A DNA stretch of 64,000 nucleotides from Papilionanthe hookeriana x Papilionanthe teres (Eukaryota > Streptophyta > Magnoliopsida > Asparagales > Orchidaceae), in assembly GCA_022702705.1 (NCBI GenBank), contig CM040431.1, positions 30,271,520-30,335,519 of the forward strand, read 5' to 3'. Under the pieces are notes generated by a model. It had not been told where the DNA came from. It searched no databases and saw only the letters and a program-made list of their open reading frames with translations. Shown piece after piece: positions 23,100-32,820 of this stretch. The translations under genes and the position numbers were made by a program. Each line of letters starts with the position of its first letter. Within the stretch, counting starts at the first letter, position 1.

Positions 23100-24270
23100 A
23101 TGGCATCCAACCACCTTGAAATTCTTAGATCCCGAGTTTTCAATCAAAGAAAATTTATCAGTTGCGAGGCCCAGCGAATCTTCAATAAGATAATGATGAA
23201 GAAGAGATTGATCAAGGAACGAGGATTCGTGAATAGAGGAGTGGAGAATTTGACAACGCCTATTGAGGATATGATTGTATGATGTCGTTGGGAAGTATTA
23301 TGCTATACCACTTCTGTAGTAATCATCCCTGTGGTAAAAGAATTATATTCCAATCTACACAGAATCAACAACAGAGTTGTCTATGTGCGAGACAGATGGG
23401 TAACTTTCACTCCTTCTAGAATTAATGAGTTATATTCAATAGAAAATACACTCGTTTGCCACTACTCCAACTTTGTCCCTACAAGGAATAATATGAAAGA
23501 GATCTATTGTAATTTGACTGATGAAGCAGAAGATTGAGAAACAAGAGAAGATGGGTATGTTAGTTTTTCTGCATTACTTCTAAACCCCGTTTCTAAACAC
23601 TAGCACTTCTTTATTTCTTCAAAACTATTACCCACTATGAGGGTCAATAAAGTTTCTAAGCAGTGTGTGATTCTGAATTATTGTATTCAAGCGGGACTAT
23701 CTATTGTTGTTGGTTCAATTATTGTAAAGTTTGCTTTAGGCCTGATTGTTCATGGATCAATTTATGGGCTTGGACATCCTTCTTCCATTTTTGCACTATG
23801 CAGTAAGTACCAAGTTTCATATGAAGCATGGGAGAAGGTACTTCTGCCTTGGAAACTTTTAGATTCGACTGATATGTTTCCTATACTGGATGATGATAAC
23901 GATGGAGCCACTATTGTGGATCAAACATCTCAAAATTCTTTTTCGATCGGGCCCTTGGTGATAAAGCCGATACGATCTTACGGAAACTCAAAGGACTGGA
24001 AAAAGTGGTACAAAACGTGATGACTTCAATTAATAACATCTTTGACTTATTTGATCATATTCACTGGAGGATGAAGGAACACTTTGATCATTCTAGATAT
24101 CTTGAGGCTAGTTTCATACGGCTTATGAGAAAGAATGGATGGATATAAGAAGATTCTACTGAAGAATTTCCTTACAAACCCTTCTACAATCTATTCGTTC
24201 ATTTACGTTCTATCGGTGATATCAGAGATGAGTTTAGCACTAGTTTCGTATTTGTTTATGTATTGTATTA
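23100..24270 (+). pseudogene. X1 of element B: plant transposon-protein-like 3' ORF (broken)
   Basis: Starts at ATG 23100; the same start is kept in D at 61170. The N-terminus is basic. The central part resembles the putative plant transposon protein domain: RWEVLCYTTSVV, then VVKELYSNL, VRDRWVTF and INELYSI, over 23283-23435. A second block, NYCIQAGLSIVVGSIIVK, starts near 23665. A helical C-terminus (LEKVVQNVMTSINNI and on) follows a frame change near 24000. Stops at 23280, about 23535 and about 23602 replace residues readable in D. It sits where Athila elements carry an envelope-like ORF; I see no clear membrane segment or signal peptide. Confidence 0.65.
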
Positions 24271-24635
24271 GTTTGAATTTAATTTTGTGTGGTTTGCACT
24301 TTTAATATTTTATATTGTGATATTTGATATCAGTATAGATGAGATTATGCATTGTTTGTTTGTTTTCAGTGTTTTGAGTATTGTGGTTTTGATTGCGACG
24401 CTAAATTTGATGTATTAAGGTTGAGAAAATACCTTGTTAGTAATGTTGTGTACGAATATTGTAAACACTTGGATTTTATATAAAATTTGTGATGTTTTGT
24501 GTTGTATGAATTTTTTGAATTGAAATAGTATCTAATCACAGTAAAATATATTTAATCGATTGATCGGACGTTATTGAGGCTTAAAATGAATTAAGAATTA
24601 CAAAATATTAAAAAATTTTAATTTTCAAAAAAGCC
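24271..24635. other. AT-rich spacer between X1 and X2
   Basis: Non-coding, T-rich. It corresponds to 62322-62724 in element D. Confidence 0.5.
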
Positions 24636-24740
24636 CGCCTACAGCGCCCTCGACGCCGCCGACGGTGACTTTTTCCAGAGACTTAAGCCCTATTTGAATT
24701 AATTAGCCCGCCGATGGCGAGATTTTGCTCGTTGACGGCG
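24636..24740. promoter_or_regulatory. Paired dyad cluster before X2 (element B)
   Basis: Sites start at 24636 (CGCCTACAGCG), 24657 (CGCCGACGGTG), 24709 (CGCCGATGGCG) and 24730 (CGTTGACGGCG). Spacing is 21 bp within pairs and 73 bp between pairs, the same as before X1 although every site differs by one or two bases. Confidence 0.7.
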
Positions 24741-24891
24741 AGGTCCCAAAAAATACCTTTATTTGACCTGTCAACCGCCACTATTCATCGTCCCCTTCCT
24801 CAAAACTTTTAAAAAACCGACCTAGGGCTTGAGAGATCTTGGATTAGGAGCAGTTTCAACACATTTTAACATTGGATTTCATCTTCCCTTG

Positions 24892-25091
24892 GTAAGAGCT
24901 TCACTCCTATGCAAAAATTTTTTATTTTCACCATTTATTTCTTCCACATTTGAGAATTTTGGAAAAATTGAAATATGGAGAAAATAGTTGGAAGAAGTTC
25001 ATGGAATTCATTTTAGATTACTTTAAGTCACCTTTGGAAGCCATTCTAGTTTTATTTTGGAATTTAGTTGAGATTTTTAAAAATTTGATAG
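24892..25091 (+). other. Candidate 200-bp leader intron of X2 (element B)
   Basis: The donor context is CCCTTG|GTAAGAG and the acceptor reads TTTGATAG|ATCAAGAA, nine bases before the X2 ATG. Element D has the same pair giving 201 bp. Splicing is inferred. Confidence 0.5.
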
Positions 25092-25099
25092 ATCAAGAA

Positions 25100-26272
25100 A
25101 TGGTTCCATGACAAAAGAGGCGACTTGATTTTGACGAGACACGATTTGTGATTGCAAAGGCTCAGTCAAGATACAACTTTAGTACCAAAGCGAAAAAATA
25201 CATCCAGGATAAAGTTTTCAAGAATCCGGGAGGAGAAGTGGAACAAACAATCAAAGAGCGAAGATGGGATAATTTTTGTTATACTACGAACAAAGCTGTG
25301 GTTGAAGTTGTAAGGGAGTTTTATGCCAATTTGACCCAGATAGAGGATGGACCTATACAGGTTAGAGGATTTTTAGTTGATTTTAATGCTGCGCGAATAA
25401 ATTCTTTCTACGAAGTACAAGATCTTCATACCAGTGAATACGATACATTTAGAACAATGGAAGGACTGCTGGAGGAGGTGATTAACTTTCTCACTGATGG
25501 GAAAGGGACTTGGAAAATAAAGCAGCGTGAACGGGTAAACTTCCCTTTCTATGTTGAATGTAACCTCTAAGGCTTGACATTATTTTATTTGCTCTACTTT
25601 TCTACTCACCTATCATCATAGTGAAGTTTCAAGAGATAGAGCAGTTCTGAATTTTTGTATTCAAAACCACAGAAGTATAAATGTGGGAAGTATTATTTAT
25701 AAAAATTTATTAGCCATTGCAAGAAGTGAATGCGGGAGGAGGACTAGGACATCTCGGTCGATTTATGCACTCGCAGACTATACGGAGTAGAGGCAGAAGA
25801 TGATGAGGAATGGGTTGAACCTATGAAACCCATTACTAAGGCTAATATGAAGACTTATGAATCCCATGAAGGATGAAGATCTGGTACTAGGAGCTCTGCA
25901 CCTTTGACTAGTAGGGATATTCCCTCTACTAGTTATGACCCTCCTACCTATAATTCTCCTACCCTTTATGACTTGATGAATGAACTAACTCTACATCGGA
26001 AAAGTTTTGAGAAAATTGATGAAAGGTTGGATCAAATAGATCAAAGGATTGGAGGATTAGAGCGGAGGCATGATTATGACAGTGAATAACTCCAGAGGCA
26101 TTCTGAGTTTGAGATATCCTACTATGATGCTGAAAATCGTTATAAGAGAGGAGAGCTTGATGTTATATTTCCTGAGTGCCCTCGTTATACTCACTACTAG
26201 CCTACTCCACCTGCCGATCAAGGAGATGAGGATATAGCTTGTGATTTTGATGCTGAAGATTATATTCTATGA
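25100..26272 (+). pseudogene. X2 of element B: second transposon-protein-like 3' ORF (broken)
   Basis: Starts at ATG 25100 with a stop as codon 4, so it may have lost its start or begin later. It shares the domain of X1: RRWDNFCYTTNKAV, VVREFYANL, VRGFLVDF, INSFYEV at 25258-25410. The long open part is 25148-25570. The next section, matching SINIGNIIYKN in D, is shifted and has stops. The C-terminus at 25904-26089 has a coiled-coil-like FEKIDERLDQIDQRIGGLE; reading through one stop it ends at TGA 26270-26272. Confidence 0.65.
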
Positions 26273-26729
26273 TTAGATATTTATGTTATGTGTTTGTTTA
26301 TTTTCTTCAATTCAGTGTTGTTATTTAATTTATGTATTTTGATTATTATGTTGTGTAAGACATTTAAACTTTGTTGTGTAAGTTAAATTTATGTAGCTTT
26401 AAATTTTAATATTTCAGACTATGATTGTAACCCTGAAACTGGATTAGTGAAATGTATGTGGATGTTGTGTTAAATTGTGCTCAGTACTTTAAGAGGTATA
26501 ATTAAATGTAGTAAGAAATTCTGTTAGTATTTTGTACTTATTTCAAAATTTCCTTACCCAGCAAATTCTTTGATATTATATGTTTGTAGAAAGTTATTAA
26601 CAGTATAGGTTAATTAAGTGATGAAAGAACCTGTAGAACTTCAAAAAGAGAAATACCTAAAGCACGAAGGTATGATTTAAATTTACAGTATGTTTTCTTT
26701 TCACCCTATATGATTAGATATAAAAATTT
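26273..26729. other. 3' untranslated spacer of element B
   Basis: AT-rich, non-coding, between X2 and the first polypurine-like tract. Confidence 0.45.
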
Positions 26730-26750
26730 AAGTTTGGGGGAAGGGAAAAA
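26730..26750 (+). other. First polypurine-like tract of element B
   Basis: AAGTTTGGGGGAAGGGAAAA, about 850 bp before the LTR. A matching tract in C lies at 55419-55438. Confidence 0.55.
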
Positions 26751-26754
26751 CAAA

Positions 26755-27596
26755 ATTTAACTATTAAATTGTTCTCAATTAAATATTTTCAAAAATTATT
26801 ATAAGAATGATTTTCTGTAGTAAATTTAATTTAGTAAATTAGAATTAATTTCTTTAATTATTATAGAAAGTTAAAAGAAATATTTTTAGTGATTAAACTA
26901 ATTTTGTGGATTAAGATATTTGGAATAAAATGATAAGAATATAGTTAACTATTTAAAGTAAGTAAAACTATATTTTAAAATATTAAATTCTTAAGTATTT
27001 AGCGGAGAAAGAAAAAGATTGAAACTCAATGAAGTGAAGACTATGAAATATATATAAGATAAGAAATTATTTCAAGTTTCAAATTTAGGAAGAAGAAAAT
27101 GAAGTTCAAAATTATTAACAGGCTATCCAGATACAGTAATCCTCACTTGAAAAAGAAAAATAAGGATTGAAAAACAATCCCTTAAAAAAAAGTAAATAAG
27201 GAGAAGCTTGAGGATATGCCTTATCAAAAATTAGCTTCATCTGAATCAACCTAAATGGTAAACTCAGTTACATTTCTGAACTTATATATATGGATTAGTA
27301 TTTTACTAAGTAGTGTTTTCATAAATTTCCTATCATCTAAATATCTTAAGTAATTTAATATTATAATATATAGTCATTCTTGAAATAAATAGAATACTAG
27401 AAATCTTAAACTTGATGACTAAATAAACTTATATATATAATTAATTTAATTATCTAAAAATCTTTCTAATAAACTTTACGATAATATTTATTTAAATTAA
27501 ATTCATAATATTTTTGAATTAAAACTTTACTACAAATAATCATTACTTTTATGTAGTATCAATGTTACTTGAGAACAAGTAATAGTTAAGTTTGGG
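26755..27596. repeat. Foldback (large imperfect inverted repeat) before the LTR
   Basis: The left arm starts near 26755 with TTAACTATT and TTGTTCTCAA; the right arm ends with TTGAGAACAA and AATAGTTAA at 27567-27589, its inverted complement. The arms meet at a small hairpin, AAGGATTG with CAATCCCTT, around 27162-27183. Homology between the arms is diverged but continues for at least 150 bp. Element C has only part of the left arm at 55440-55695. Confidence 0.6.
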
Positions 27597-27599
27597 GGA
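27588..27599 (+). other. Polypurine tract adjoining the 3' LTR of element B
   Basis: AAGTTTGGGGGA directly before the LTR start at 27600. Confidence 0.65.
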
Positions 27600-27781
27600 T
27601 TTTGACCAAAGAAAAATGTATTGAGAAATTCATATCAATTTTATATGAAATTGCACTCTAAAGTAAGATATTTTCTATTTTTATTGGAGGTATGAAGATT
27701 TATAGGTAATGGAGCAAAAAGATGGGAAAATGAGCGAATCTGGAACAAAAAGAACTCAAAAAAATAAAGATTGAACTATCC

Positions 27782-27949
27782 CGCCGACGGCGAGGAATAG
27801 GCCGCCGACGACGTGTTTTTCCCGAGAGCATTTAAAAATATTATAAAGGAACCCGCCGACGGTGAGATCGAGCCCGCCGACAGCGAGCCTGAGCAATTTG
27901 CCTTTGTTCTAGAAGCCCGCTGACGGCGCCAACGAGTCCGCCGACGGCA
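27782..27949. promoter_or_regulatory. Paired dyad cluster in the LTR of element B
   Basis: Six sites start at 27782, 27803, 27854, 27875, 27918 and 27939. The three pairs each have exactly 21-bp spacing; pairs are 72 and 64 bp apart. Five of six keep GCCGAC. The cluster ends about 75 bp before the TATA-like box. Confidence 0.75.
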
Positions 27950-28023
27950 AGAAGGTCGGTTCAAGCAATGTTCAATGAATCTGGACGCTTTTTGAAGAGG
28001 TGCTTAAGCAACCTTTCTCCCTC

Positions 28024-28031
28024 TTTAAATA
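28024..28031 (+). promoter_or_regulatory. TATA-like box, LTR of element B
   Basis: TTTAAATA followed by GAGA, at the place of TATAAATA in D (56130-56137). Confidence 0.5.
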
Positions 28032-29081
28032 GAGACGATATTAGGCCGAATTAAGGTGTGGTGTGTGTGTCTTTTGAGTGTCTTATTAGTGTATTTAGTG
28101 AGTAAGTGTGATCTAGAGAGTATATTAGTGAGTTTAATTGAGTGTGTTGTACAGGAAGGAAGAGTCAGAGGAACTTCAAGGAGTTTGCTTGGGGAGAAGA
28201 TTCAAGATAAGTTTTGTCTATTGTTTTCTAACTTTAATTTTATATGAAATCCAAGTTTTGTGTTATTCTTCCTATGCATTCTGATTAGTTTTCTCTGCCT
28301 TTCTCCTTATTTTTGAGATTTTGTGAAATGAAAAATTGAATTAGTTGTGCTTAAAATATTAAATAAAAATTATGATAATCATTTACTTAAATCTTAATTT
28401 ACTTTTAATATGGCCAATTGAACTGTTAAAATATGTTGATTTTACAACTAAAGTAAAGATTACATCCAAGATTCAAGAAAAACAAAGGCCTTGAAAGGAG
28501 GGTTCAAATAAATAGGGAAATATTATTTATCGGGCATAGAATTGGATATTTTAGAGTGACAGACTAAAATCTTCAATTCGGTCCTATCGTTTGGGTGCTG
28601 AAGTGTAGATGTTATCCCTCAGGTGAGGGGAACGTGGGAGCTCCGAAGTGAGAGCCGATATCCTCCTAGCCTAGCCGCAGATTCAGTAACCAAGCATAGC
28701 ATTAGTCAATATTCTTTATGCATAGACCAAAGGGTAAAGAATAGGAATGCTCCTATTTGGCACAATATAATTCTAACTAGTTTAATTATCCATTCACTTA
28801 ATTCTCTGAACAAGGAGAGATACTTTTCTTAATTGCAATCTTCCATTCAAAAATTAGTAGTAGAGTTTCGTGTAAGTGTTCTTCATTTCCGTATACTAGA
28901 TAGTAATTGCAACTGCTATAATTAGTTCATAATCTCTAACTTCTCCATGGGATCTATATCTAGGACTCCATTAGAGCCCTGTATTACTTGAATGATACGT
29001 ATACTTGCGTTGATAAAAGGAGTAACTTTGCTATTTTTGAAAATTATTTTTACACTGGTTAAACACTTATTTAGTTAAACA

Positions 29082-29879
29082 GTAGCCTCCTGCCCCCGTG
29101 TTTGTAAGACACCTCCATAATTGATTTCTTGAAAAAGAAAAATGATGTGACAATCAAACAGTCTTTAAAGCATCCCTTATTCGAAGAAGCACTAACTTCA
29201 CAGGGGTATGTTTCCTTGAGGACTAAGTGACCACGTGAAAGGCCACAAGCTTATTGGTTCTAAGGAACCCAACCGACAAGTCAATCCCCCAAAATACATG
29301 AGTGATTGGCTCCGGCTTACGAACTAAGTGAAAATTGGAAGATCCCTCGGCCGTACCAATGCAAAGTCTGAACAAGGTGGTCTCTACGGGTAGCCTCTAT
29401 CCTCTAGCCACAAGATTCGCAAAAAGGATAGTGAAGGCTTCTTCGAAAATATTGGCAGTAACACTTATGTAGCGACATGACCCGCACCAGGAGGCAAAAC
29501 TAGATAGGACTGATGCCTGCTTGACTGGATGATGTGTCTTGAGCACTCGTAAGGAACAAAGGTTAACGCTTGGGATATTAACGATAGGTCATCCCTCGAG
29601 AATCCATGGGCCGACCCGAGAGTAAAGAACTCTAAGGGCCAAATTCCCAGATAAAAAAAAAAATTTTATAGGCCTAAAGTAACAAAAGTAATCGTGAAAA
29701 GGCCAAAATTCTCATTTCATTAATATGTACATAATTACAAGTCTTTTTCATGTGACACAAACAAAATCTCAGGATAAGAAAAAAAAATAATGCTCTTTCA
29801 ATTGCAGGGCCTGCAACTGGTAGTCGACTCTTCCCCATCATCAGGGTCTCCCTCTCTTTCGGAGACTTCATTTAATTTG
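29082..29879. other. Region between LTR B and the minus-strand remnant
   Basis: No plus-strand gene seen. GC content is higher than in the neighbours. It may be the 3' non-coding end of the minus-strand retroelement that follows, but I saw no LTR edge. Confidence 0.35.
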
Positions 29880-31725
29880 TCAGGGATCAAGTTATTCATC
29901 TTGGTTGAATTAATTTGGGTAGATCAGGCCATGATGAATGTATAGTTGGGTGGCATAGTCTACGCCACGCTTGAACTTGCTCGCCAAGCCATCCTCGTAA
30001 TCCTCCCTAGAGACTAATGAGGCAACCCTCTCCTACAGCTTGACAACCTTCTCCTCTGAGGAAACTATTTTACCAAGGGATTTCTAGCTAAGCTTAGATC
30101 CGTCAAGCCTTGCCTATAGGAGGTCCCGATCATCTCGAAGCCTCTTCCGGTTGGCCTCCAGTAAGGCCTTTTTCTTTTGAGCTTCCTTCAGCGACTGCTC
30201 TACATTGATTAAGGCTACCCCCTGAAACTGGGCACTCTGTGCCGCCATTAAATGCCACAAGGCCATGTTCATAAGAATTTATGGGTGCTAAAGGCTCCCA
30301 AGTGCGCGGATGAACCTTACGATCCATAGAAAATCCACCAGTTCCCTGGAAAACTCCTTCTTTTCTTTTGATTGCGGATTTTTATCTAGAGATTGATCCA
30401 GCATGCCCAACTCCTTGCTGCCATCTTCCCATAACCTCCTATAACTCTCAGACATAGACTCCTACTCGGATGCCTCTGTCATCCCCTCCAAAGAAGAGGG
30501 ATGGAACGTCTACTTCCTCAATCGACTTTTTCTCCCACCAACTTCTTGAGTGTGAGACCTCGCTTTTGGAGGAGGAAGTCGACCCCCACCCCGCATGACA
30601 AAGAATTAGACGTGGTTGAAAGACATGGAATCAAAGAAAGGACCTCCTGCCTGAGAATCTGGTGGAACAAAGGAAGTCGGTGACATAATGGCCGGGATAC
30701 CTACTGGAGAAGATAAAGGAGCCGCAACCACGGTTTGCTTGGAGTCCATTTAGAAAAATCAAATTATTGAAGAATAACATTGACCATACTAGTCATTTTG
30801 TTTCAAACAACAACACTATCAACAATCGAACAAATAAGGTTTCTCGAGGCCATGCTACGAAAGAAATGGTCCTCGTCTTCTACCAGATTACCTGATTCCG
30901 GGAGGTACTCTGTTTCCGACTCTTGCGGCTAGCTTTTCATTTGCTGCTATTGCTTGGAGCCTCTCTACAATGTTTGAGTTGCACCATTGATCCATCATCA
31001 TTTTACTCGTCAACACACAGGTAACTATCACCTCGTATGTATATTGAGGAACAAGAGACGATGACCAGTAAGCATCTCCAGGACAATGGTCTTGCTCTCT
31101 GGAAGAGACCTCAATTTGGACACCTTGCACCCTAAAGACTTGTTTAGATTCTCCAGGTTCCAGAATAGGAATCGACCAAGAACTTCTTCTTCCAATCCTT
31201 TATCTTATTTTCTACTCCTTCTAAGTGAAGTTTCTTGCCCGGTAAAAGTATAGCTTAGCCCTCCCTATAGACCTTGAAAGAGAAAAGGTATCTATAGAGT
31301 TCGATCAACCACACAAGATTCTCCTGCCAACAGAGAAGAACAAAATACATGATTGCGGCTATGGAGTTTGACATCACTTGCACTGAAATAAGCCTGTAGG
31401 TGTTGAAGATACTCCAGAGCTCGTGACATAGGGATAATCGAAGGCCATATTTAAACTGATCTTGATGGAAGACCAGGTATTTTCTTAGAGGATCTGTTGC
31501 TCATCCCTAGGTGGCTTCCGAAGGGCTATGCTCTTGTCAAGAACATGCCTTCACTGCAGCTCCCTCCCTTCGTTCTCTGTCGGAGGTGAAGGGTCGGTGC
31601 CCTTCACAGAATCGAACAAGACAGATGAGTGATTGGGGGCCATCTTGAGAGACAAGAGCCAAACTAGCTGAAGGACGAGAGGAGAAGAGAAAACTAAAGA
31701 AAAAAGAAAGAACTAAAAGCACATA
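29880..31725 (-). pseudogene. Decayed gag-like ORF with a gypsy-type transposon domain
   Basis: Read on the minus strand from about 31725. The segment at 31140-31320 gives LYRYLFSFKVYREG and, after a stop, IKDWKKKFLVDSYSGTWRI; this matches the style of the plant putative gypsy-type transposon domain. Further on, about 30120-30250 gives a 42-residue coiled-coil-like stretch reading INVEQSLKEAQKKKALLEAN. Several stops and frame changes interrupt it. The order of an N-terminal domain then coiled coil suits a gag-like protein of a non-autonomous Tat-type element. The family call is from memory of motifs only. Confidence 0.5.
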
Positions 31726-31879
31726 AAATGAAAAGAAGAGACCCCTTCTCCTATTTATGAGACGGGCAAGGCAAACAAAGTATCACATAATAATAAGTAG
31801 CACACCAAATATTTTTTAAAATTTATTAAAATATTATTTTATTGTGAATAACATTACTACAGGTCTCGAACGACCTCCA

Positions 31880-32820
31880 AGACCTCAGATGGACATGCCC
31901 ACTTAACTTCGAGAGAACCATCTCTTAAACTAACCTAATATGGTCTACTCGATCATCTTCCCGGTTGAACTTCGCCATATCAGACATCTCAATGAGTACC
32001 TCCAACTCGCACAACACCTCGTTTAGCCCACCTTGAAGAGCGATGGGCTCCATCTACAGAACTGCTATTTCAGCATCCAAGCGAGTAGATAGATCCTACA
32101 TAGAATCTACAACCGAATCCGTGAATCCATAGAAAGAGCCGATCAACCTTGTTAATCGCTGATCTCGCCTACCTGCTTCTCTATGATCTCAGAGGATTGC
32201 TCTCGCCCTAACAATTCCCCCAGCCGAAGATCTATCACGGATGATGGGTCGCAGTGACAGATGGATTATCGGGGCCAACTGCGGTGGAAGCCTCACATCT
32301 CAAACCTGCATAACGACCACCACGGTAGGGGCATACTCTACAACATCCTTTGAAAACCTGCCATCCTCGCGTTCCTACAACCTGGTCATTTCATCCATAA
32401 ATCTTTCCATGGAGGAGATAGTCTTAAAGGCCTTCTCTCCCTACAGTGCTGAGGCGCCCCCACTTTCTTGCGACAGCGACTGCAAGAGGATCGTGACAGC
32501 CACTCCCCCTACTCCTTACCACGTGCCTCGGCTGAAAGGACCTACTGACCCTCAACACACACGCCTGAGCCAGACTCTGAGGCTGCTTGGTGAGGCCTCT
32601 TCAACGACTGACCTTCTGCATCTTCGGATGAGTCGACTACATCGACCATGTCAGATTTCGAGCCTCTCCCATTTTTCCTTTATCGTCACTTTCTTCTTCT
32701 TTACAGAAGAGGGAATCAGAAACCCGGCCCTCGCAAGCCGCTCAAGATCCACGATGATCCAGTTCGATTTGTCAATCATAACACACCTCAGTTGTAAAAA
32801 AAATAACTAACGACAAATGA
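31880..32820 (-). pseudogene. Further decayed minus-strand coding traces
   Basis: On the minus strand there are charged, helix-like stretches with stops, for example ELEVLIEMSDMAKFNRED near 31960-32015. It may be a second copy or a neighbouring part of the gag-like remnant. The plus-strand open stretch at 32241-32810 looks like its shadow. Confidence 0.3.

Larger units (their letters stand above)
19229..29081 (+). mobile_element. Athila-type Ty3-gypsy element B, 3' part
   Basis: It continues from within protease to the 3' LTR: protease remainder, RT, RNase H, integrase, hairpin motif, X1, X2, foldback with polypurine tracts, LTR. Its 5' part must lie before the window, left of the inserted Ogre-type element. 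The LTR matches those of elements C and D. Stops and frameshifts occur throughout. The right end is approximate: similarity to the other LTRs is firm only to about 29010. Confidence 0.85.
27600..29081 (+). repeat. 3' LTR of element B
   Basis: Starts TTTTGACC (the first G of the usual TG is lost) and aligns with TGTTGATC in D. It matches the LTRs of C and D in order: GCACT-TAAAG block, dyad cluster, TTTTTGAAGAGGTGCTTAAG, TATA-like box, GAGGGGAACGTGGGAGCTC near 28624, ATACGTATACTTGCGT near 28996. Similarity is firm to about 29010; the end at 29081 (GTTAAACA) is a guess from length. About 1.48 kb. Confidence 0.75.

Noticed and set aside
27782..27949. GC-rich repeats considered as a CRISPR-like array
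   Set aside because: Eukaryotic retroelement context, sites only 11 bp, and the sequences between them are not spacers of constant length within one repeat frame.
32241..32810. 189-codon plus-strand open frame
   Set aside because: It looks like the shadow of minus-strand coding traces; no domain, and composition is Ser/Pro/Thr-rich.
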